Positions 49,728 to 63,350 of a stretch of 64,000 nt of DNA are shown piece after piece. The stretch comes from Hyaloperonospora brassicae (Eukaryota > Oomycota > Peronosporomycetes > Peronosporales > Peronosporaceae). Within the stretch, counting starts at the first letter, position 1. Each line of letters opens with the position of its first letter. Where the stretch lies: contig CANTFL010001479.1 of the NCBI GenBank assembly GCA_947650285.1, positions 122,090-186,089 of the forward strand, written 5' to 3'. The notes under the pieces were generated by a model that saw only the letters and a list, made by a program, of their open reading frames with translations, searched no databases and had not been told where the DNA came from. A program made the position numbers and the translations under genes.

Positions 49728-49900
49728 TGCTGAAATGACGCGACTCTTGGAGCACTGCAGCTGGTCCTGCATGAAATCACTATTGGGCACGAGCACTAGG
49801 TAGTAGTGGTTAAGTAACAGGTATGGTCGTGACATGATGATAATGTTCAATATAACACTCAGTTCTCCTTCAACCATATCAGCCGCACATAATCACAGCA
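49728..49900 (+). repeat. LTR-like repeat at the 5' side of Copia-2 (right arm)
   Basis: Starts TGCTGAAATGACGCGACTC and ends AATCACAGCA. A diverged direct copy lies at 54425-54631 (TGTTGAAGTGACGCGACTC to AATCACAACA) with one internal duplication. TG/CA ends fit an LTR. A further related block lies outside each copy, so the LTR may be longer than this. Confidence 0.6.
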
Positions 49901-50243
49901 GGTTATGAGCCAATGACTTCACAAGACACCCATGCTGCCAGAGCTGCAACAAGCGCTGCTGACCCGACCACGACTTGAGTCAGCGCAGGAGCAAGCGAAG
50001 GCGCGTTATCTGCTCGAAGGATCGAGATTGGATCCTTTGAAGAAGGAAGCGATCGATTAGATAGATTGGAAGGCCTCATCAGAAGTTTGATTCGCTGCTT
50101 GGCGCGAAAACGAAAAGATTGTACCAAGCATCCTACCGACGAGTCCAACGCCCACATGGAAAGTGGAGGAAGCGTATTACATCGGTTTCTGGCAGCCAAT
50201 GAATGCATAGCAAGAGTGGATTCGGTTTAAGGAGCGATAGGGA

Positions 50244-53200
50244 TTGCACCACAAAGCTCTCATCACTATTCATGGCGCCGCCACTACAGGGTCGGGCCCC
50301 GGAACAATTTTTCCACCAATTCTGGGTCCGGCGGCTGAACATGCGCTTCTTCCATATCATAACTACGGCCACAAATTCCCAATTGTCAAGGACATGAAGT
50401 TGCCTATCGAGCGCTTCACGGGCAAGGAAGAATATCCGGGTCTAGGATCGGGTTTCAAAAAATGGAGACCTGCAATTCTTGTGAAAACTGGTTGCGGCAC
50501 AATTTTTTAGTGGAGGTGATTGGTTAGAAGAGTTCAAGTTGAGGACATTGAACCGGTGCCTGGATGGCCCGGCGAATAAATACTTCGATAGAATGAAGAC
50601 CGGCTGGTCGGCAGAAGTGTGCACCGTGGCACATATGATGAACAATATGCTTGAGGTATACATGAAGTAAATTAGCATCGACCAAGCAACGCGATTGATG
50701 CAATCTAGAAAGCCTGTCAATAGGACATGAGTCCATCAGTACAATTACCTGATTGCAGTAGCGGGAGCAGAAATTGCCCCAATAGATTTTTGCTACAATA
50801 CATCTGCGAGGGGGCGACGCCAGAGACAAGGAGAGCAATGTATACTCGTCTGGATAGGCTTCGTGAAGATCATCTGAGACAAGCATGGGAGCTAGCTGAT
50901 TTCGCGAGCACTTTTGAGACCTTGTCAAATTTGGACAATGGAAGGAGAATCTAGATAAATAGTCAAAGTTACGGTCGTGGTGACGTCAGGACGATAACGA
51001 ACGTGGTGTTACCGAATAACCAAAAGCGTTGCTACCAATGCAACGAGATTGGACACATCAAGCGAGAATACAAGAAAAGGGCTGGTTCTTTACCCGCAAC
51101 TTTTTCACTGAGCGTACCGAATGGCGACGTGTCTTCAAAGCATATGTGGATTATAGACAGTGAAGCAAGCCGTACTCTAATCATGGGAATAGAAATTATT
51201 GAGTATGCAAGAGATTGTGACGATTCGTGCGAAGTTGCTGACAGTCATACAATTAAGGTAGTTAGGTAGGGAGTGTCAACATGCTGGTGCGTGTCGATGG
51301 AAAGCAACGTCAAGTCAAAGTCTGCAATGTGTACTTTGCAGAATGCATGGCGCACAGTTTACTATCAAATTTCGAATTGGATAAAAGGAGTGTTGTTTTG
51401 TCATACGATAACGAGCAACGCTACCTTGAGGGAGATAGCGGTTGATTAAGGGTGTTTGAAGTCGTCAAAAGCAAGAATGTCTTGACGATACATGTGAAGT
51501 CCCCTTCCACACCGACAGTCAGAAGTGATGTCGTGTATGTATCCGTGCGATCAAACGACCGAAAGGCTGAGGGAGATGGAAACATCAAGTGTATACTGTT
51601 GGATTTGCATAAACGATTGGGTCACCTCGCATTCGATACCGTCGATAAAATGACCGACGCATCTTTATCGGGGATTGAGTTATTAATCGAAGCCGTCCGA
51701 ATTGCATCACCTGTAAACAGGGTAAACAGTCGAATAACGCCCAATCTAACAAGACACGGAGCAAAACTCATCTGTTGACCGTATCGGAGTCGTTATTTGT
51801 AGCAATCTTGAGAGAACGATGACTCTTTATGACAGAAACAATAACCGCTATATGGTAAATTTTGTCGATGACGCATCCAAATACAGCCGAGCGTTAGCGG
51901 CCAAGACCAAAGATCAGACTGCACATATGTTCAAACATTTCTTGGTTCATTTCGAGAAGATGTTCAGATGCAAGGTACACGTGTCACGAACTGACGGAGG
52001 TGCCGAGTACTAGTGTGTTGACCTGTTCTGCAAGTCTACGGGAGTGTTACGTCAAGTGGGTGAGGTCAACAACCAGAATTCAAGTAAGAAAGCAGAGAAA
52101 ATGCATTGCACTGTACTCAACACGGCTAGATGCATGATTTTTGACAATGGCGTGCCTTGTACTTCTAGGTAAATACTGTCCAGTACTACACTTACGCTCT
52201 AAATCGCTGTCCAAGCAATGAAACCCCGGAACGGATGTCCCCACTTGAGGTGTTGACAGGTGCAATTCTTAGTATTTCCTACAGATTCGTATTTGAAAGC
52301 CGGCTCACCGTCTATCGCAACCCTCTAAAGACATCTTGGAAACCTCCGGTGGAATTCGGTTTAATCGTTGGGAAACACGATGATACAAAGAATTGCAAAA
52401 TTTGATACCGCATGACCGGATGGCGGTCTCAACGCAGCACTTAAAAACACTAAAACGCTGGATGGAGATGGAAATCGCCTTTTCAGGACGAACTTTGACG
52501 ATAGGAACCGAAAATCGTACAATTTAATTTGGAGGATGAAAAGCGGAAGGAGCAGCTGTATGCCGCTAAATCGAATGGCGACCACACTGCTGGGTAGAAA
52601 GATCCGCACCGCAGTGGGAAAGGGAGGGAAAAGCGCGGTAGTCGAGGGAATGTATCAGGAGAGATAAGCCGCCGTGTGGGCGGCACCGTTGATACAACTG
52701 AGGCAGTTGAGCGGACAAATATTTCGTCTGAACGGATGTTCACGAGGAACATGGGCACAAAGCACGTTTCCGTTTCCATGATCTCAGTGATAACATACCC
52801 TGAGAACTATCGAGAGGCAATGCAGTCACCACGCTCAGCCGATTGGAAGTAAGCAATGGCTGCACCGATCGAATCGATTGAGTCAAATGGTACCTGGGAT
52901 GTCGTGCCGAACCTTCTGTACAAAAATTGCTATACTCAGAATGGGTGTACAAAACCAATCGCCACGTCGACGGCACACTGGAACGATATAATGCGAGGCT
53001 GGTAGCCTGTGGCAACGTGAAATCTGCATGTAATTGATTATACGATGACTTTCAGTGCAGTGATGGACATGACGACGGCGAAATTAGTTTTGGCGCTAGC
53101 AAGAGTATGGCAAATCCCAGCGCGCACGGCGATTTTATCAATGCATACGTGAAGGCTGAAAAGAAAGACGACCTGGAGATCTTTTTGCACCTTCCTCCAG

Positions 53201-54276
53201 GTATGGTAATGGAAGGGAACAAGGGACAAGTGTCATACTAAGTTGATGGAAGCAAGGTAGTATTGCGATTGAAAAGGAGTCTGTATGGCCTAAAGCAAGC
53301 TGGAAGGCTGTGGGTCGAGCTTCTTCACAAGGCACTCGTGGGCTTGTAATTCCCGCAGTGATATACAGGCAGCTGTATATACTTCGAAAGAACAAATTCC
53401 GAGACTGCATTAGTCGGTGCGTATGTGAATGACCTTGTGGTGACCGGGACGAACACTTCCGTAGTTGACAGATTCTTTGATGACATGCAAGTGCTAGAGG
53501 TGAAGGAAATTGGATTTTTGACGGCGTTTCTGGGAATGGAGGTGACTTACGACACCGCGAATGGATACAAATTTGATCAAGAGCAGTGAATACGAGAGCT
53601 ACTTAATACGTCATGAATTGACTTTTCAAACTTAGTATTAGAACTTATTGGAGATGATCAAGACGGCGAAGACGAAGGTATTGTTTTACCTGGAGGAAGT
53701 GGTGGGACTATCGATAAATCTACTATAGCCACGTTTCAGTCGCTGGTTGGAAGTCTTCTATGGCTCGCACGCTGTACGAGACCATACATAGCGTTTGCTG
53801 TGCATCGAGCTACCTGACGAGTGCATGCGCCACGCGAGTGCGATTGGCGCTGGGCCAAGCGTATCTTGAAGTATTTGAAAGAGACGAAACAGTTATTGCT
53901 ATGGATGAAGGATGAAGACGATCATTTCAAGGGCGGCAGGGTGTTCTGAAAGGCATACAGAGATGCCGACGATACAGCGAATCGCAAGTATCGCAAGTCT
54001 ATCAGTAATGATGTGCTTTGAATAAATGGAATGACTTTAGGGTGGGTATGCAAGAAACAAGCAAGCGTGCCTCTATCTACGATAAAAGCGGAGTTTTTTG
54101 CGGGTTCGCTGGTGACAAGTGAGCTACTTGTGATTTGGGATATGATTGGTGAGGTTGGGATTCGAGTGGAAGCCCCAGTCATGCTGCATGTCGATACCCA
54201 GGCCGCGATTGAGCAGATCACCGACGAAGATAGCTTAGGAAGAGAGAAGCACAGCGCGGTGCGACGAAATTTGTGA
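50244..54276 (+). pseudogene. Copia-2 gag-pol in the right arm, broken
   Basis: Plus-strand order: gag (50244-50954, KDMKLPIERFTGKEEYPG; KYFDRMKTGWSAEVCTVAHM), CCHC knuckle RCYQCNEIGHIKREY without its last Cys (near 51027), protease WIIDSEASRTLI (DSGA changed to DSEA), integrase LHKRLGHLAFDTVDKM (near 51605) and RTDGGAEY (51990), reverse transcriptase near 53030-53590 with AYVNDLVVTG in place of YVDD, RNase H QASVPLSTIKAEFFAGSL (54060) and LHVDTQAAIEQI. Many stops and frameshifts, shared with the left arm. Confidence 0.9.
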
Positions 54277-54424
54277 AGGATTACATAAAGAAGGGTGTGA
54301 TTAAGGTGGGCTTTGCGAGTCTAAAATGATGCAGGCTGTCTCAATTACCAAGACATGCACTGCTTCGCGACTACGCAAATTATGTATGTTAGTGTCGATA
54401 GAATGAAGTCTTTCCGGGAAGTAG

Positions 54425-54631
54425 TGTTGAAGTGACGCGACTCTTGAATCGATGTGGCCCATGGGTAGGTGCAACTCTTGGAGCACTGCAACCCGTCATG
54501 CTTAAAACCACTATTGGTTACGAGCACTAGGTAGTAGTGTGAAAGTAAAAGGTATGGTCGTGACATGGTGATGACGTTCAATATAACAATCAGTTTGCCT
54601 TCTACCATATCGGGCGCACTTAATCACAACA
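54425..54631 (+). repeat. LTR-like repeat at the 3' side of Copia-2 (right arm)
   Basis: Direct partner of 49728-49900, longer because of an internal duplication of about 35 bp around CAACTCTTGGAGCACTGCA. Confidence 0.6.
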
Positions 54632-54747
54632 GAACCGTTAGCAATCGAGCGTTCGCGGTCATTGTGTGACAGTTGTCTATTGCATAGAAAGACTCGTATG
54701 AAATCCAGAAGTTTCTTATTCCATGTTGCAGTTAAGTAGAGTGTGGT

Positions 54748-56268
54748 ATTACTAGTAAATATGTTATTATTGTCATTTAAATTATAAGTTTACCATGTGA
54801 TCTAAGGTATGAGCATTTCCGGTCATACAGAGTACACCAGTGGTGCCATTATTCTATTCCTATCTATTTGGTGCATTTTTGTATATTCGGTCGCTAGATG
54901 TTTTTCAATTCTGTCTGATTCCTGTTGTATATTTAGATTAAGGAAGCGGTGATTCTTGTATTTGTTGTAATAATTCAGTGTGTCTGTTTGATCCTATAAG
55001 ATTCGCAGGAAAAAAGTGTGTTTCAGCGACTTATATTAATTTGCGATTTTTTATCACTCCAATCCCCATTATTGACAATAAAAGCAAAATAATTGTAGCA
55101 TTATGCTCGCAAAAATAACTATGGAAAATTACAATAGGCTCATATGCAGAGAAGTTGGTTAAGAAATACTATTTTGCTAATTCAAGACAAAAGTTTGGTC
55201 GATTCGATCATGTAGTAGCGCTAGCCGCACGTAATATTAGCAAAGAAGATGCCTGCCTGTAGGAGCACATGAACGCATTGCAAGATATTGACATTAAACT
55301 TTGTTCGTGCGATTATTGCCGTTACAGATGTTGTAATATAAAATGCTATGAGGTTGGTTTGGTCAGGTATATTCGGGTACGCGAACGACCCACTATATCC
55401 GGTATATTCCAGCCATGGGTTTAAAGAGGTAGTGGCAGGTTTTTTAGCAACTGCGGGATTCGTACTGCGATTGTCACACTTAGAGATTATTGTACACAGT
55501 GAGGGGACTGAATCGGCAGTCATCATCTTAAAGATTAGCCTAATGCACCACTACCCCAATTTACCATCCCTTCGTAAATTGCTATGATAGTTGACGTCAG
55601 CTCGTTGATTTTTCATATAGGCCAATATACGCACCTAAAAAGAGACTATTTATTTAGCTGAACGCACGCTATGGCGGAATACAGATAATCATAGTTAAAT
55701 TATCATCGTGATTTTGTAAAGTAAGGCACACGCAGGTTTATCTGTATAAACCCGGCCAATCATGTCCCTGCTAAATATTATTTATTGATATACGATAAAG
55801 AGCCGATCCACCGATTCCGTTTTGATCTAAATGTGTAGGGCAAACTTGATAATGGGCAAATTTGATTTGTAGATAAATAATTTCGTCCAAATTTGATGTT
55901 TTGATCCAAAATTTAAGTCACTAGCCTGGGCACGTTTGTTACACGTAACTGATCTGGTATCAGAATCACGCCTTCGTGCAGTTCACAAATATGTAATAGT
56001 GGGAACGGATCGAAATGTGATTTAGATTTGAAGTTTAACAAAGGAGAACTTTAAACGTACTATCAAAATCGGTTTATGATCGTCTTGGCATTTGACAGTA
56101 GCATGTTAGTGCCGTAGAAAAGTATCCACGAATCAGCGTCCGCATAAAATTGATTTTCCTTTTCCACCCGACTTTCCTTTTCGTTATCATCTCCTCTCGC
56201 AATCATTACTGTTATGTACTCATCCCTCCCATGAGAAGTCTCTCTACATCTGAATGGTCACCGAGCAC
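54748..56268. other. AT-rich interval, no gene recognised
   Basis: Two overlapping frames (55221-55526 minus, 55348-55587 plus) have no recognisable domain. A TGGTATCAGA string at about 55955, the usual Copia primer-binding sequence, may be a relic of another element. Confidence 0.4.
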
Positions 56269-57690
56269 TCAAATGATAGCTCGAACTGCGTTAACCTTTC
56301 CCTTGGCGCTGAGTTGTGCCTGAATGCTTGTGATGCCTTCTTTTGTCAATTCCGACTCATCAAAGTTGCTGCTACCTGGAGACGTGAGCAGAAAGCCAGC
56401 ATCCGGTTCTTCTCTGAGCAGGGATGTGGCAGTTAGCGCTTCCATTTCCGTGTCAGCCTCGGCGGTGCAGCAAACAAAGTCATTTAGATGCATCAAGTCG
56501 CGGATGCGTAGCTGACAAATTATCAGGCTGGTGTTCAGTTGGTCATCAGCGTCATTGAGTGATCTGTGAGTAGTTGTACGGCCGTGCACGAGCCCCTATG
56601 TTGCAAAGACACTTTAGAATAGCATCGGTTGGAGCGCGGCACCAGTAAAATATTAATCATTTCATCGCCGTGAGCTGGTCCAGCGTGTAGCTACTGGTCT
56701 GTAATCCTTGTTCCTCCTCATTTAAATCGTGGTAGAGCTGACGATGCCGGCATCGAATGGGAGATGATACCAATATCCATGGAATGCAGCTTTGAGGTCG
56801 TTTTAATAGGAAGGGACACGACTTTTACGCTTTTCAACTCCATACTACGAGCAAGATGCGCCGATGCATTGTAAAGAAGGTAAACGATGGTTCGGTATGA
56901 GCACGCATGTCGTTGTCAAGGTCAGTAAGCCACTCTTGGAATAGCACACCGGACATTCACGTCTTGATATTGCTTCGATAATTTAAGCCACTTTCATCTC
57001 ATATCTCCTTCTAGTAAGAACGGCGCGGCTACTTTGCGTGACCAATGATGAAGGACTCGCGTTGTTCAGGCCGGCCAGCGGTACATATTAGAGCGACCGT
57101 TACGCGATCTTGCTTTTCTTCTTTTCTTCCATTTGGCGGTATGCGATGATCTTATCGAGCTCAAAGCAGTTTAACAGCCCTGTTTCGTCCATGTTGTAGA
57201 TATTAGTAATCGGGACTCCTATGTGACGTTCTCGGATAGCGTCGCGCTGCGCGGGTACCATCTACGAGTGTACAGAGCCGCTCTCACCGTGGGTGCACTT
57301 TTATTGAATTGTGACATACCTGGAAAGCTTGAGGCCACCCATTCAAAATATATCAGCAGCGGGTCTTCTTAAATACCGCTCAACGTTGGGAATTGCTTCG
57401 CTCTCGACTTGATCAGATCTCCGCTTAGCATCACGAGCTTGGCTTTGGGACTTCAGCACCCAATTTGCGAGGGTTATATCGACTGCAGGAAAACGCAAGC
57501 ACTCGGCTCCGCTTTCTCTTGAGGTCGAGTTCAATCACGTGAAGAAATTTCTGACGATAACGCAGAATTACGGAGACCGCCCCCTTGAGTGGCGCCTTGG
57601 AGTGAACGAGCTCGTGATTAGCTCAACATTCCAGCTGCGAATTTGTAAGAGCGGCGTATGCGTCATGCCGCTAGCAGATATTTTTCATCT
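56269..57690 (-). pseudogene. Decayed pogo/CENP-B-like transposase (pogo-3), a different family
   Basis: Minus-strand pieces: ALTNSQLE (near 57660), FPAVDITLANWVLKSQSQAR (57534-57343), MGGLKLSRYVTIQ as the second helix-turn-helix, ITNIYNMDETGLLNCFELDK near 57190, VALICTAGRPEQRESFIIGH near 57080, QEWLTDLDNDMRAHTEP near 56930 and a C-terminal frame 56589-56269. NMDETG gives the first catalytic Asp. Frameshifts and stops throughout. No inverted ends found. Confidence 0.75.
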
Positions 57691-57779
57691 GCTCATACGC
57701 CAGGTTACCAACCTGTTAGAGATGCGACGGCATCGTTATGTGAACGGCGAATTAGATAATTGAATACAATTTATTTATT

Positions 57780-58560
57780 TGAGCATTATTCTTCTACTGC
57801 AAGTGAATATTCTTATCTGTCCACTGACAGCAGATTCTTGCTCATTCTTGGTACGTAAAGCGCGTTTTTGATCTTAGTCTCGCGCGCTATCCACCGTTTG
57901 ACAGGAAAAACTTTTCTCGATAGTCCCCACACCTATAATCGCGGCATTGATTCCATCTGCGAACAACACCTCTCCTTCATTGCGCTCGTCCATATCTTCG
58001 AACTTATTTTTGGCATGGCATATGTGATGCGTCGCACTGCTGTCAATTACCCAAGTCACAGACGTGTTTTTGATCGTTTAAAGTTCGCATTCCAGTGAAA
58101 CTGCAAACGCTACTTGATAGTAGTCACTGTTTTTATGACTGTTGTAGTCTTGCCGATTGACTTAATTTGCTCCGCGTTCACGAGCATTGCCGCAGCGCCG
58201 AGATCCCCGATTCTCTTCTTTCGGCTTGGCCCAGTGCCATTCCACTCTGTGTCCCAATCCCGCAGAACGTGCATTGACGAACCTCGCGCTCGCACTAAAG
58301 GACTTAATCACTTTTTCAATCTTCACCGCCGCATTCTTAGCACCTTAACGCTTGATGTGATCGCTCGTGAGCACCTTGACAACGTCGCGAGATCAGAGCA
58401 GCAAATTCCTTCCTATATATATATATAATGGAGTCATTGTCTCGAAAGTAGGGGACGTCACTGCCGGCAGGTAGTGATGGCATCCCTATACTACAGGATT
58501 TAAAGGCTAAACTTAATTTATTGCTCGTACCAGTTCTCGACCGGTGACCTCTCGGATGGT
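57780..58560 (-). pseudogene. Copia gag/protease fragment (Copia-3)
   Basis: The frame 58059-57874 reads [20 protein letters not shown], the Copia protease block (DSGATHH with G changed to S). Upstream on the minus strand 58573-58110 has gag-like pieces. Integrase, reverse transcriptase and LTRs are missing here. Confidence 0.75.
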
Positions 58561-60149
58561 GCTGCCACACCAACTTAATTGATCAACACGCGTACCCGAA
58601 ATGAGTTACACACAACCCTAATTTATACACACACCCGCGCAAACAACTTTTTAAGCATATAAATCTACACTTCGATGCATTTGCACAACGCATCACCAAC
58701 AGTTTGTTGCGCGGTAGATTCATTGAAGAGTCTCTAGAAACAGGAATTGGGATGAAATTAGGTGCTGACTACGAATCTTGGCTGATTTGATGTATTTAAG
58801 GGCAGATAATGACTAAACAGTGCTCGCGCCTCGAAAATTTGATGCTATTATTCTATATGATACACTTGCGCTCCACGAGTCATATTAAATCTGGCAGCTT
58901 TATCGGTGTCGATAAAACCAACTGTACTTATTTTAGCTCAATTATGTTTAATCCTTACCTAATCTCGTAAGTACATTCGCTTCCTCTACATGTACGCATA
59001 CACCAGGTCTCACGGCGCCGACCTCAAAGTGTTGTCAGTGTAGCTATTTTGTATGATGTCATTTATATAAGCGAAGCGCTCCATCACATCCGGAGCTCTG
59101 CATCGTTTGCCTGTCATCCTCACGGCCATATTCACTATGAAAAAGATATGTGGGGACAGCATTTACACATAGTGTAATCGTTTTACCATTTGAGCAATGT
59201 TGAATGGGCTACGTCTAAAATAACGCGATCTAGAGTATGTGTCCCGAACGTAAGCGCCCTGATGCTCGCCAAAAAGAGGTAAACGCGTTACACCATAATT
59301 GACAATTTCATAAGAAAATGAACTTAAAACAACTACAAATAAGGTAAAGTTCAAATCAAACAATTTTCACCATCTAAAGCCGTTACGTAAACTGTGTATT
59401 TAACAGTTTCAACTATCAAAACAAGAACAGTGATAAAAATGGTGTTTTCGGCGGGTTAACACTTGCGCGTTGACCTGAAAGCTTGGGATCTCATATAATC
59501 AAGATGACAGGTATTGAATTAGCCCCTTGTTTCGAACTACATCGAGGACGATGTGCCATTAAACCTCGTCATATTGAAGAAGTTTCAGTGTAGGTAAATT
59601 TATGTATGTGCAACTCAGGTAGGCGTACCGAATTTGATCAATTAAGGCCTAAAAAGGTCGATTTATGTGCGTTTGTTTCTCATGATAAATTGAAGCGGCG
59701 GTGTGGAAAAACCATTGAGGTTTTTGTGGCGGATTCGAGTCTAGAGACGATACAATAGATATGAATCTGGGTCAGCGTGGTACACGCGACAACTCGGGCG
59801 TATAATATGTGTGAGCCCATATCTTAGCAGCTAATGATAAATATACGTAATAAGACGAGGCGTGGTTTATAATGTAGATGCTGCTAAACAATTGTTTAAT
59901 ACCAATAAAAGCTGAATTGTCTGGTATTCGTTTGCGCTATCCATGCCAGCGCTCACTGCCACTCCTTCCATGTCCAACAAAAATACAAAGTATAATGTAA
60001 TCACCGACGTGTCTTCGTGCATACCATTTTCAATAGTGTTTAATTAGTCTGGATCAATCGCGACGAAAAGCGCTTGGATACATTGTGCAACCATCCAATG
60101 TCCTCCGAATATAAATGTGTGCTTGATAACGTTCATCGATCTCCCCTAA
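58561..60149. other. AT-rich interval, no gene recognised
   Basis: No coding signal that I can support. Confidence 0.4.
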
Positions 60150-62275
60150 TCGATACGCAGTCATAAGTTTTCCTAACAAATTTTTTATAAACTTTTGATC
60201 TCCGAATGCAGCGCGGTATCTGTCAATGCGTCAACAATCACCTTTGCCATCGGGTTGTGCTAGTCAAAAATCTCTTTTGCCATCACGAGATGATTGGTAA
60301 GATGATACTTCGTATCGACATGTATCGTTCTAATTTTATACGTTCGAGTGCGTGCCAACGCAACCGCCCCTTAAATGCCTTATGAAACCGTTGATGATCC
60401 ATCGTTGAGCTAACTCGTTTCTCTTTCAGCAATCGTTCCAGCAACATCATCACTTGTGTTATCGATAATAAACCTTTGTTTTTCGCTTCTGCACTCTAAC
60501 CTGAAGCCGCCGGCGACCATTGAAAGGGAGCCAAAATTGATACACCATCGATAAAAATCACATATCCAGTACTCGACCGTCGTTTATTTTTATACAGAGC
60601 TCAAAATGCGTATGCGAAGACGAACAGCTCTACTGACGGATGTCCGTCGTACATCAGTGCAAGATCATGCGTTTTTATCACATACTTGATTGTTGGCTTC
60701 ATCCACGACCAGTGCTCGGTAGTGTGCTGTTGGCACTATTGGTTGAATTGCCCATCTATTCGCTACATCAGGTCTGGAACACGCCAAGGTATGCAACGAA
60801 CATATTTGCGTGTGCGATATGTATCATCTAAGACGTCGCGAATATCTAGAAGTGATGGTAGCATAACTTGTACCACGGTAAGATGCTAGCGATTTGAGCT
60901 ATCACTGTGATTGCATCTTCCATGTACCAAACCCACATATCTACTTCGGAATCTCGCGCAATTTTCAGTCAGCCCCGACTACTCCAAGTTTGCTGATCTT
61001 TTTGCCTTTTCATTTCTATAGCATCATTGGCAATTATGAATGCAGTAAGGTCAGCTTCAAAGTCGCGCACGGACTTTGCGTGAGACGACCGATAAATTAT
61101 CTGTACGGTGCATTTGTGGTTATAAGGTTTCATCTGACAGCTCGTTACAGCCCTATAATTGATATGGTCGAAAGATAAACATGTGCAACGTTTCTGCAAT
61201 TACCCTATTGTACAGGCTTTGCGACAACCTTATCCTTTGTTTGGTTCTAGTGCATGTTATCTATAATCAGTTTATATTATGCGGCTCACCGAGATCGTCA
61301 GTGCTAAACGTTGTGCTCGAGGTTGACGTATCCGGTATCTAGCGGGGAGCTTTTGCTCGCGTCGGAGTCTCGCTAACTCAACAAACGACCATTCGCTGTT
61401 TGGATGATGTTCTACTTGTGATGTATGATGACATGCGTGATCTGAAGTCGGTGTAAATTCATTAACGACTATCAATGAATGCATTGTTGCTTCTCTCCGT
61501 GTTTGCGTCCTTCTATGGACGCAGGTATCATCCTCAGCCCGCCACTACGATATGTAGGTAAAATTTGCTTTGGGTAAGCAGCATCACTTTAGATGTTGTA
61601 GACAGCAACATTCGATCGATCTATAAAAAGTTTTGTACGATATTTCGTACACCACATGAATTCTGCTCATGATCATTTTGTCGACATATACCTTGATGTC
61701 AACAATTCTTCGATCCTATAATCTGTGTATTGACACGATCCTGCATCGCTTTGTTTAAGGGATTATATTTCTAACAAATTAACTGCGTGTCTTTCATCAC
61801 TGAAGTTTGTCACTCATCGAATAATAAATTACTTAGTAAGTCGTCATACATTTTGACACTGCATCTTGTCTTCATATTTGTCTCGATGCTTAATTTACAG
61901 ATTATCATGCATTGGTTAATATAGACACGATGTGTCGACATCGATCTTCTCGGCTTCGACCGTATTACTGATGATTCACGAGCAAGCTTTTGCCTCCATT
62001 GGATCGAGGTTTACCGTCATCGAACCGAAGATACAAGTGCCTCTTGCATGTTGTTATGCAGTTGCACGTACGATTGTTAATTGTGTCGAGAGGAAATGCC
62101 GTACCTACAAAATATTATATTCAAGGCGTATTTCTCATGCCGCTATTCTTCCTCAAGCATATGATCATCTCGACCAGCGTTCTGTTGGCCCTTTTCACCG
62201 TGTCGTTCGGGTGCAAATTTTGCGAAATCTTGTAGCCATATTTACAAAAAGGTACGGCAATTTAGTTTTTTCTTA
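60150..62275 (-). pseudogene. Copia pol remains (Copia-4)
   Basis: Minus-strand order: integrase near 62230-62150 (VKRANRTLVEMIICLRKNSG), the linker before the reverse transcriptase at 61484-61272 (YRIRQPRAQRLALT), and RNase H near 60660-60530 (KNKRRSSTGYVIFIDGVSIL) and 60330-60190 (HVDTKYHLTNHLVMAKEIFD; MAKVIVDALTDTALHSE). Heavily stopped and frameshifted. Confidence 0.75.
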
Positions 62276-62280
62276 AGGTC

Positions 62281-62830
62281 TAAAATATAATTGAGCCACC
62301 AAAACAAGCATAGTAAGCAAGCCACTATTAACGACGATGCGATCTATAGTTAGTAAAGGATGCTGTTTGCATTCCGAATATATCACAATGAGTGATAATA
62401 GTACATTTTATGGCCTCAGATCCTGCATTCAACACGTTGTAGATGCGCTTTTTAGGGTCGGAAGTGATAGTAGACTCGACAAAAGGATATTAAAGAGTCA
62501 GGTTTGGTATGATACATGTTCGCACATGCATTAAGTATTGACTTGACATGTCAATAGTATCATTCAACCTAACGTGCTAGTTGTTCCAGCCAGCAATCCA
62601 GATCAAACAAGACTGCGAAAGATTGGTCAATCTGTCTACCTGTTGGCGTGAATATATCCAAAGTTCACACTCACGAGCGATTTAAAAAGCATACTGTGTC
62701 CACTGATTGAAAGGACCATAAGTACGCAAGACAAGTTGGAATATCTGTAGATACTTTCTAAATCTACATTCATTCATTTGCATACATTGATCAAGACAGA
62801 GTAATATGAGGACAGCGTCACTTAACACAA
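62281..62830. other. Interval before the LTR, no gene recognised
   Basis: No domain-bearing frame. Position 62826-62830 (CACAA) would be the left target duplication of the LTR element. Confidence 0.45.
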
Positions 62831-63221
62831 TGTAACGGGGCACACCCTTGCGTGAACTTAACGCAAGGGTATCGGTGCCCCGACAGACGTACACAAGGCA
62901 AGCGAGGAAGCGTAGGTAAGGCAAAAGCAGAACTGTTGTATTAATATAATTAAGTCTTTTAACTACTGTCTCTCTGTTTGACTTAGCTTAATTATGTTAA
63001 TCTAACTGAGTGTATGGTGACGTCTCGTCACCACTCATTGCGCGCGTCTTGCGGCGATTGGTGGGTTGATATCATCAAGATATCAACCAATCAACAGACT
63101 CTTTGGTCGACCCTTCAATATCACCACTTTGGTGATGTTGTATAAAGAATATTCAACTTCATATTCTTTATTGTCACTTTCCTTAAAGCGACAATTCCAT
63201 GTAACGGGCTGCCCCGTTACA
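62831..63221 (+). repeat. 5' LTR of the hairpin-rich retroelement
   Basis: 391 bp with perfect 12-bp inverted ends TGTAACGGGGCA and TGCCCCGTTACA. It contains hairpins at 62837-62881, 62946-62995, 63015-63033, 63064-63088, 63120-63136, 63143-63170, 63170-63195 and 63200-63221. The 3' LTR is outside the window, so the LTR call rests on its ends and on the gag frame downstream. Confidence 0.85.
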
Positions 63222-63350
63222 TCACCCCCTTAACTGATAGTGACCGTGTGACTATCGAAAATATGGCGGCCACCCGTTGGCCACCATTGGGACAGGGAGC
63301 ACTTGTTGGGTCCGTTCCATTCACTTAACGCTTGACCCCGCATAGTCAAC

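Larger units (their letters stand above)
49405..54747 (+). repeat. Right arm of a 5.34-kb inverted duplication (Copia-2 copy, plus orientation)
   Basis: Reverse complement of 41480-46822, equal length. Beyond 54747 the arms part after a single-base indel. On the inner side identity stops at ACTTGTTA (49405). Confidence 0.97.

Noticed and set aside
58520..58575. tRNA-like string (GACCTCTCGGATGGTGCTGC)
   Set aside because: No cloverleaf could be drawn; it lies in decayed Copia gag sequence.
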